This document shows positions 14,834 through 17,819 of a stretch of DNA of 17,819 nt, piece by piece (the first letter of the stretch is position 1; each line of letters opens with the position of its first letter). Source of the stretch: an uncultured Lachnobacterium sp. (lineage in GTDB: Bacteria; Bacillota; Clostridia; Lachnospirales; Lachnospiraceae); contig CAMFPD010000021.1 of the NCBI GenBank assembly GCA_945971355.1, forward strand, positions 1 through 17,819. Reading direction: 5' to 3'. Position numbers and translations under genes: made by a program. Below the pieces are notes generated by a model that saw nothing but the letters and a program-made list of their open reading frames with translations, had not been told where the DNA came from and did not search any database.

Positions 14834-15742
14834 ATGGAAAATAAAAAACTTTACGAAAATTGTATACTTTGTCCAAGAAACTGTAATACTAATAGAAACG
14901 ATGGAAATATTGGTGCTTGTATGGTTTCTGGAAAACTTAAGCTTGCAAGAGCGGCATTACATTATTGGGAGGAGCCATGCATTTCAGGCGAAGCAGGATC
15001 TGGTGCTGTTTTCTTCAGCGGATGCTCGCTTCACTGTGTATTTTGTCAGAACGAAGAAATATCAAGAGGGCAGTCTGGAAAAGAAGTAGAGAAGGAAAGG
15101 CTGGCTGAGATTTTTTTGGAACTGCAGGAAAAGGGGGCAAACAATATTAATCTTGTAACTCCGGGACAGTATGTGCCCCATATTATCTGGGCGGTGGAAC
15201 AGGCTAGAGATCAGGGACTTAAGCTTCCGATTGTTTATAATACCAGCAGTTATGAGAAGGTGGAAACAATAAGGCGGCTTCAAGGAATAGTTGATATATA
15301 TTTGCCGGATTTTAAATACATGAGTTCAGATATTGCAATGAAATACTCTAAGGCGAAGGATTATCCCGAGGTTGCAAAGGCAGCAATTGCTGAGATGGTA
15401 AGACAGCAGCCAAATCCTGTATTTGACGAAGTGACTGGATTGATGAAAAGGGGCGTTATTGTGAGACAGTTGTTATTGCCTAATCTTCTGGAGGATGCAA
15501 AGGCCATAGTGAAGTATTTGTATGATGCTTATGGAGATAATATTTATTTGAGTCTCATGAGTCAGTTTACACCCTTATCTAATGTAGAAAATTATCCTGA
15601 GCTGAACAGGAAGGTCTCTGAAAAGGAGTATGAAGAATACGTAAATTATGCTATTGAACTGGGGGTTGAGAATGGTTTTATCCAGGAGGAAGATGTGGCT
15701 GATGAAAGTTTTATACCACATTTTGATTGTGAAGGAGTATAG
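14834..15742 (+). CDS. PflX-like radical SAM protein
   Basis: This 302-residue protein matches the COG1313/PflX group, homologues of pyruvate formate-lyase activating enzyme. The radical SAM cluster motif is GCSLHCVFC (C64, C68, C71, CX3CX2C), followed by QNEEIS. An N-terminal cysteine-rich segment (C10, C13, C17, C29, C49) resembles that seen in this group and may bind a second cluster. Later family-like stretches are NLVTPGQYVPHI, IYLPDFKYM and SLMSQFTPL. The real substrate of PflX proteins is not established, so activation of a glycyl-radical enzyme is only a family-level guess, and no pfl gene is in the window. ATG 14834 follows AAGGA. It is divergent from pfk. The call to subfamily is confident, the function is not. 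Confidence 0.87.
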   Translation: MENKKLYENCILCPRNCNTNRNDGNIGACMVSGKLKLARAALHYWEEPCISGEAGSGAVFFSGCSLHCVFCQNEEISRGQSGKEVEKERLAEIFLELQEKGANNINLVTPGQYVPHIIWAVEQARDQGLKLPIVYNTSSYEKVETIRRLQGIVDIYLPDFKYMSSDIAMKYSKAKDYPEVAKAAIAEMVRQQPNPVFDEVTGLMKRGVIVRQLLLPNLLEDAKAIVKYLYDAYGDNIYLSLMSQFTPLSNVENYPELNRKVSEKEYEEYVNYAIELGVENGFIQEEDVADESFIPHFDCEGV

Positions 15743-15800
15743 ATAAACAAGATGTAGAAAATGGGAAAAAGTGCTTTTCTTTTGAAATGAAGTATAGTAT

Positions 15801-15840
15801 TATAATGGCATGGGTTTGGTACTAACGTACCACAAAGCCT
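15801..15840 (+). promoter_or_regulatory. -10 box and leader hairpin before a small unknown gene
   Basis: A perfect TATAAT lies at 15801-15806, without a convincing -35. The RNA starting near 15813 would begin in a hairpin: GGTAC (15818-15822) pairs with GTACC (15827-15831) around TAAC, then TTT with AAA past a two-base bulge, then GG (15812-15813) with CC (15838-15839) past one mismatch. The ribosome binding site of the next gene follows 8 bases later. Confidence 0.45.
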
Positions 15841-15861
15841 TTGTTGGAAGGGGGCGTTTTT

Positions 15862-16152
15862 GTGAAGAAAAGCGGTGTAGGGTCAATTCTTATTGAATGT
15901 CCCAATACAATATTTCAATTGTTTGTAAACAACGAAGAGGAAATTTCTAAGATTGAAATTTTTATGGGTAACATCAGAGAAGTAAAACATCTTGGAATTA
16001 ATGACATATATAACTGGTGTAACAGGCAGGGGATTGAGTATAATACGCATTTTAACTATCATAAGGAGTTGTCAGCGTGGAAAACGATTAAATCATATCT
16101 GCATTATCAGAGACAGAAAATGAAATATCAGATAGGGTTAAGTTTTGTGTAG
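15862..16152 (+). CDS. small conserved-looking protein of unknown function
   Basis: This 96-residue protein is not one I recognise. I start it at GTG 15862 because AAGGGGG (15848-15854) is 7 bp upstream; the in-frame TTG codons at 15841 and 15844 precede that site. It begins MKKSGVGSILIECPN and has a mixed alpha/beta appearance: an early hydrophobic strand (TIFQLFV), an acidic stretch (NNEEEIS), then a strand (IEIFMG). The C-terminal third is basic and aromatic, including SAWKTIKSYLHYQRQKMKY. There is no signal peptide or membrane helix. It has its own -10 box, a leader hairpin and a terminator, so it is a monocistronic unit, which supports it being real. Confidence 0.75.
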   Translation: MKKSGVGSILIECPNTIFQLFVNNEEEISKIEIFMGNIREVKHLGINDIYNWCNRQGIEYNTHFNYHKELSAWKTIKSYLHYQRQKMKYQIGLSFV

Positions 16153-16166
16153 AACCGAGAGTTCAT

Positions 16167-16200
16167 AGGGAGATGCATTTGCATCTCCTTATTTGTTTGG
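16167..16200 (+). terminator. rho-independent terminator after the small unknown gene
   Basis: GGAGATGC (16169-16176) pairs perfectly with GCATCTCC (16181-16188) around ATTT, extended by a wobble and an A-T pair, and is followed by the T-rich TTATTTGTTT. It lies 14 bases after the stop codon. Confidence 0.82.
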
Positions 16201-16201
16201 G

Positions 16202-16207
16202 TATAAT
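16202..16207 (+). promoter_or_regulatory. possible -10 box for the FAD dehydrogenase gene
   Basis: A perfect TATAAT lies just after the preceding terminator. The best -35 at 17 bp, TTGCAT (16179-16184), is weak and lies in the terminator right arm, so the promoter is tentative. Confidence 0.35.
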
Positions 16208-16278
16208 GATTAGAGCAAAATAAGATTAGACGTGAAGTGAGAAACACGGATGCGAAAACAAATCAGGAGGATATAGGT

Positions 16279-17643
16279 ATGTATGATGTATTAATTATTG
16301 GTGCCGGACCTGGTGGAATATTTGCTGCCTACGAGTTGATGGAAAAAAATCCAAAGATGAAAATTGCTGTTTTTGAAATGGGACATGAATTGAAGAAACG
16401 CCATTGTCCTATTGATGGAGAAAAAATCAAAAGCTGTATTCATTGTAAGAGTTGTTCAATTATGAGTGGCTTTGGTGGAGCAGGTGCTTTTTCTGATGGA
16501 AAATATAATATTACTAACGACTTTGGTGGAACCTTGTATCAATATATTGGTAAGAAGGTTGCATTAGAGCTGATGGAATATGTGGATATGATAAATCTGA
16601 AATACGGCGGAGAGGGAACGAAACTCTATTCGACGGCCGGAACCAGTATCAAAAAGACATGTATGCAGAACGGATTGCATCTGTTGGATGCGTCTGTAAG
16701 ACATCTGGGAACTGATATCAACTATATTGTTTTGGATAATCTCTATGCACATTTAAAGGACAAGGTGGAGTTTTTGTTTGACTGTACCGTGGACAGTGTT
16801 GAGAAAATAGATAATGGATATAGGGTATGTACAGCAGATGGCGATGCGTACGAGGGCTGCAAATGTATTATTTCTGCAGGAAGAAGTGGAAGTAAATGGA
16901 TGGAAAAGGTGTGTAAAGATTTAAATATCCAGACAAAATCCAATCGTGTAGACATAGGTGTGCGTGTTGAACTGCCATCAGAAATTTTTTCACATCTCAC
17001 AGACGAATTGTATGAGAGCAAGATTGTATACCGTACAGAAAAATATGAGGATCTGGTGCGTACATTCTGTATGAATCCAAAAGGTGCAGTCGTCAACGAA
17101 AATACAAATGGTATTGTGACAGTAAATGGACATAGTTATGAAGACCCTGCGCGTCAGACAGGAAATACGAATTTTGCACTGCTTGTAGCTAAGCATTTTT
17201 CAGAGCCATTTAAGGATTCTAATGGTTATGGTGAAAGTATTGCAAGATTGAGTAATATGCTGGGTGGAGGAGTGATTGTTCAGAGATTCGGTGATTTGGT
17301 CAGAGGACAGAGGAGCACAGAAAAAAGAATTGCTGAGTCATTTACAGTTCCTACTTTAAATGCGGCAGCAGGTGATTTGAGTCTGGTTCTGCCAAAGCGT
17401 ATTTTGGATGGTATTATCGAAATGATTTATGCCTTAGACAAAGTGGCTCCAGGAACAGCTAATGATGACACTTTGCTATATGGAGTGGAAGTTAAATTTT
17501 ACAATATGGAAGTGGAAGTTGACAAAAACCTTATGACATGTCATGAGGGCTTGTACGTAATCGGAGATGGAAGTGGAATTACACATTCATTGTCACATGC
17601 ATCTGCAAGTGGGGTTTATGTGGCAAGACAAATAGCAAAATAA
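16279..17643 (+). CDS. FAD-dependent dehydrogenase (COG2509-like) with four-cysteine motif
   Basis: This 454-residue flavoprotein starts with a Rossmann FAD-binding motif, GAGPGG (residues 8-13), with the ribose-binding acidic residue E33. A cysteine cluster follows, C43-X9-C53-X2-C56-X2-C59, then GFGGAGAFSDGKY, which is typical of the uncharacterised COG2509 dehydrogenases. The C-terminal FAD-contact segment is VIGDGSGITHSLSHASASG. The physiological substrate of this family is unknown. The four cysteines could bind a [4Fe-4S] cluster, which would suit electron transfer in an anaerobe, but this is inference. I chose ATG 16279 because CAGGAGG (16264-16270) is 8 bp upstream; an in-frame extension from 16237 has no such site and adds no family-like sequence. 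Confidence 0.88.
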   Translation: MYDVLIIGAGPGGIFAAYELMEKNPKMKIAVFEMGHELKKRHCPIDGEKIKSCIHCKSCSIMSGFGGAGAFSDGKYNITNDFGGTLYQYIGKKVALELMEYVDMINLKYGGEGTKLYSTAGTSIKKTCMQNGLHLLDASVRHLGTDINYIVLDNLYAHLKDKVEFLFDCTVDSVEKIDNGYRVCTADGDAYEGCKCIISAGRSGSKWMEKVCKDLNIQTKSNRVDIGVRVELPSEIFSHLTDELYESKIVYRTEKYEDLVRTFCMNPKGAVVNENTNGIVTVNGHSYEDPARQTGNTNFALLVAKHFSEPFKDSNGYGESIARLSNMLGGGVIVQRFGDLVRGQRSTEKRIAESFTVPTLNAAAGDLSLVLPKRILDGIIEMIYALDKVAPGTANDDTLLYGVEVKFYNMEVEVDKNLMTCHEGLYVIGDGSGITHSLSHASASGVYVARQIAK

Positions 17644-17651
17644 TTGAAAGC

Positions 17652-17741
17652 TTGTCACGAGAATTATTGAACAAGGCAGAAGAGAGAGCAAAAGAGTTAG
17701 GTACTGAATACATGTGGACAGAACAATCAGAAAGGTACTGA
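17652..17741 (+). pseudogene. possible remnant of a GNAT acetyltransferase
   Basis: After the FAD dehydrogenase stop, another frame reads SRELLNKAEERAKELGTEYM then WTEQSERY before TGA at 17739. This resembles the helix and strand after the acetyl-CoA loop in GNAT N-acetyltransferases, but the core domain is missing and there is no good start codon or ribosome binding site (only TTG 17652). It may be a decayed gene fragment or a chance open frame. Confidence 0.25.
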
Positions 17742-17774
17742 ACAGATACGAAATTTTTATATTTGGAGGAAAAT

Positions 17775-17819
17775 ATGAGATATCCTGAGTTTATTAAGGA
17801 TGGAGGAACAATAGGATTC
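17775..17819 (+). CDS. start of an LD-carboxypeptidase-like gene (peptidase S66), cut by window edge
   Basis: Only 15 codons are present, MRYPEFIKDGGTIGF. This opening is typical of LD-carboxypeptidases of peptidase family S66 (LdcA/MccF), which trim cell-wall tetrapeptides or cleave microcin-like amides. A strong ribosome binding site, GGAGGA (17765-17770), lies 4 bp before the ATG, so the start is secure. The family call rests on a short stretch. Confidence 0.55.
   Translation, partial: MRYPEFIKDGGTIGF

Overview
The window looks like a chromosomal segment of an anaerobic, low-GC Gram-positive bacterium, most likely a Lachnospiraceae-type member of Clostridia. The signs are AT-rich DNA with strong GGAGG-type ribosome binding sites, a multi-subunit pyruvate:ferredoxin oxidoreductase, L-lactate dehydrogenase, a pyrophosphate-type phosphofructokinase and a PflX-like radical SAM protein. 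The genus cannot be assigned from the sequence alone. I see no tRNA, rRNA, CRISPR array or insertion sequence.

Layout. Positions 1-2759 hold the end of porA, then porB and a LysR-family regulator that starts one base after the porB stop. Positions 2760-3797 hold a DegV-family lipid-binding protein behind a good promoter and a perfect 12-bp inverted repeat. Positions 3798-5985 hold the most unusual gene: a complete 2-isopropylmalate synthase (catalytic plus leucine-sensing domain) fused at its C-terminus to an AraC-type DNA-binding domain. Its 193-bp upstream region is rich in AATCA/TGATT half-sites. Positions 5986-9363 hold a stand-alone CheY-like receiver with a strong terminator, an L-lactate dehydrogenase, and a PAS-GGDEF-EAL protein whose phosphodiesterase site is intact and whose GGDEF motif is degenerate.

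Positions 9364-13492 hold a short DtxR/MntR-type metalloregulator with its own terminator, then two overlapping ABC exporter genes forming a classical asymmetric heterodimer. A 16-bp degenerate tandem array fills the stretch between the last exporter stop codon and a strong hairpin terminator. Phosphofructokinase (13496-14746) converges on that terminator from the minus strand. Divergent from it is a PflX-like radical SAM gene (14834-15742). Then come a 96-residue protein of unknown function preceded by a leader hairpin, a COG2509-type FAD-dependent dehydrogenase with a four-cysteine motif, a possible acetyltransferase remnant, and the first codons of an LD-carboxypeptidase-like gene.

Taken together the metabolic genes fit a fermentative anaerobe: PPi-saving glycolysis feeds pyruvate, which is split between ferredoxin-linked oxidation (Por) and lactate (Ldh). 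The regulatory genes (LysR, CheY, c-di-GMP phosphodiesterase, DtxR-like) are mostly single-gene units. The candidate for an undescribed system is the LeuA-AraC fusion: one polypeptide that makes the leucine precursor, carries the usual leucine-binding regulatory domain and has a DNA-binding tail. This is an architecture-based inference that has not been tested.
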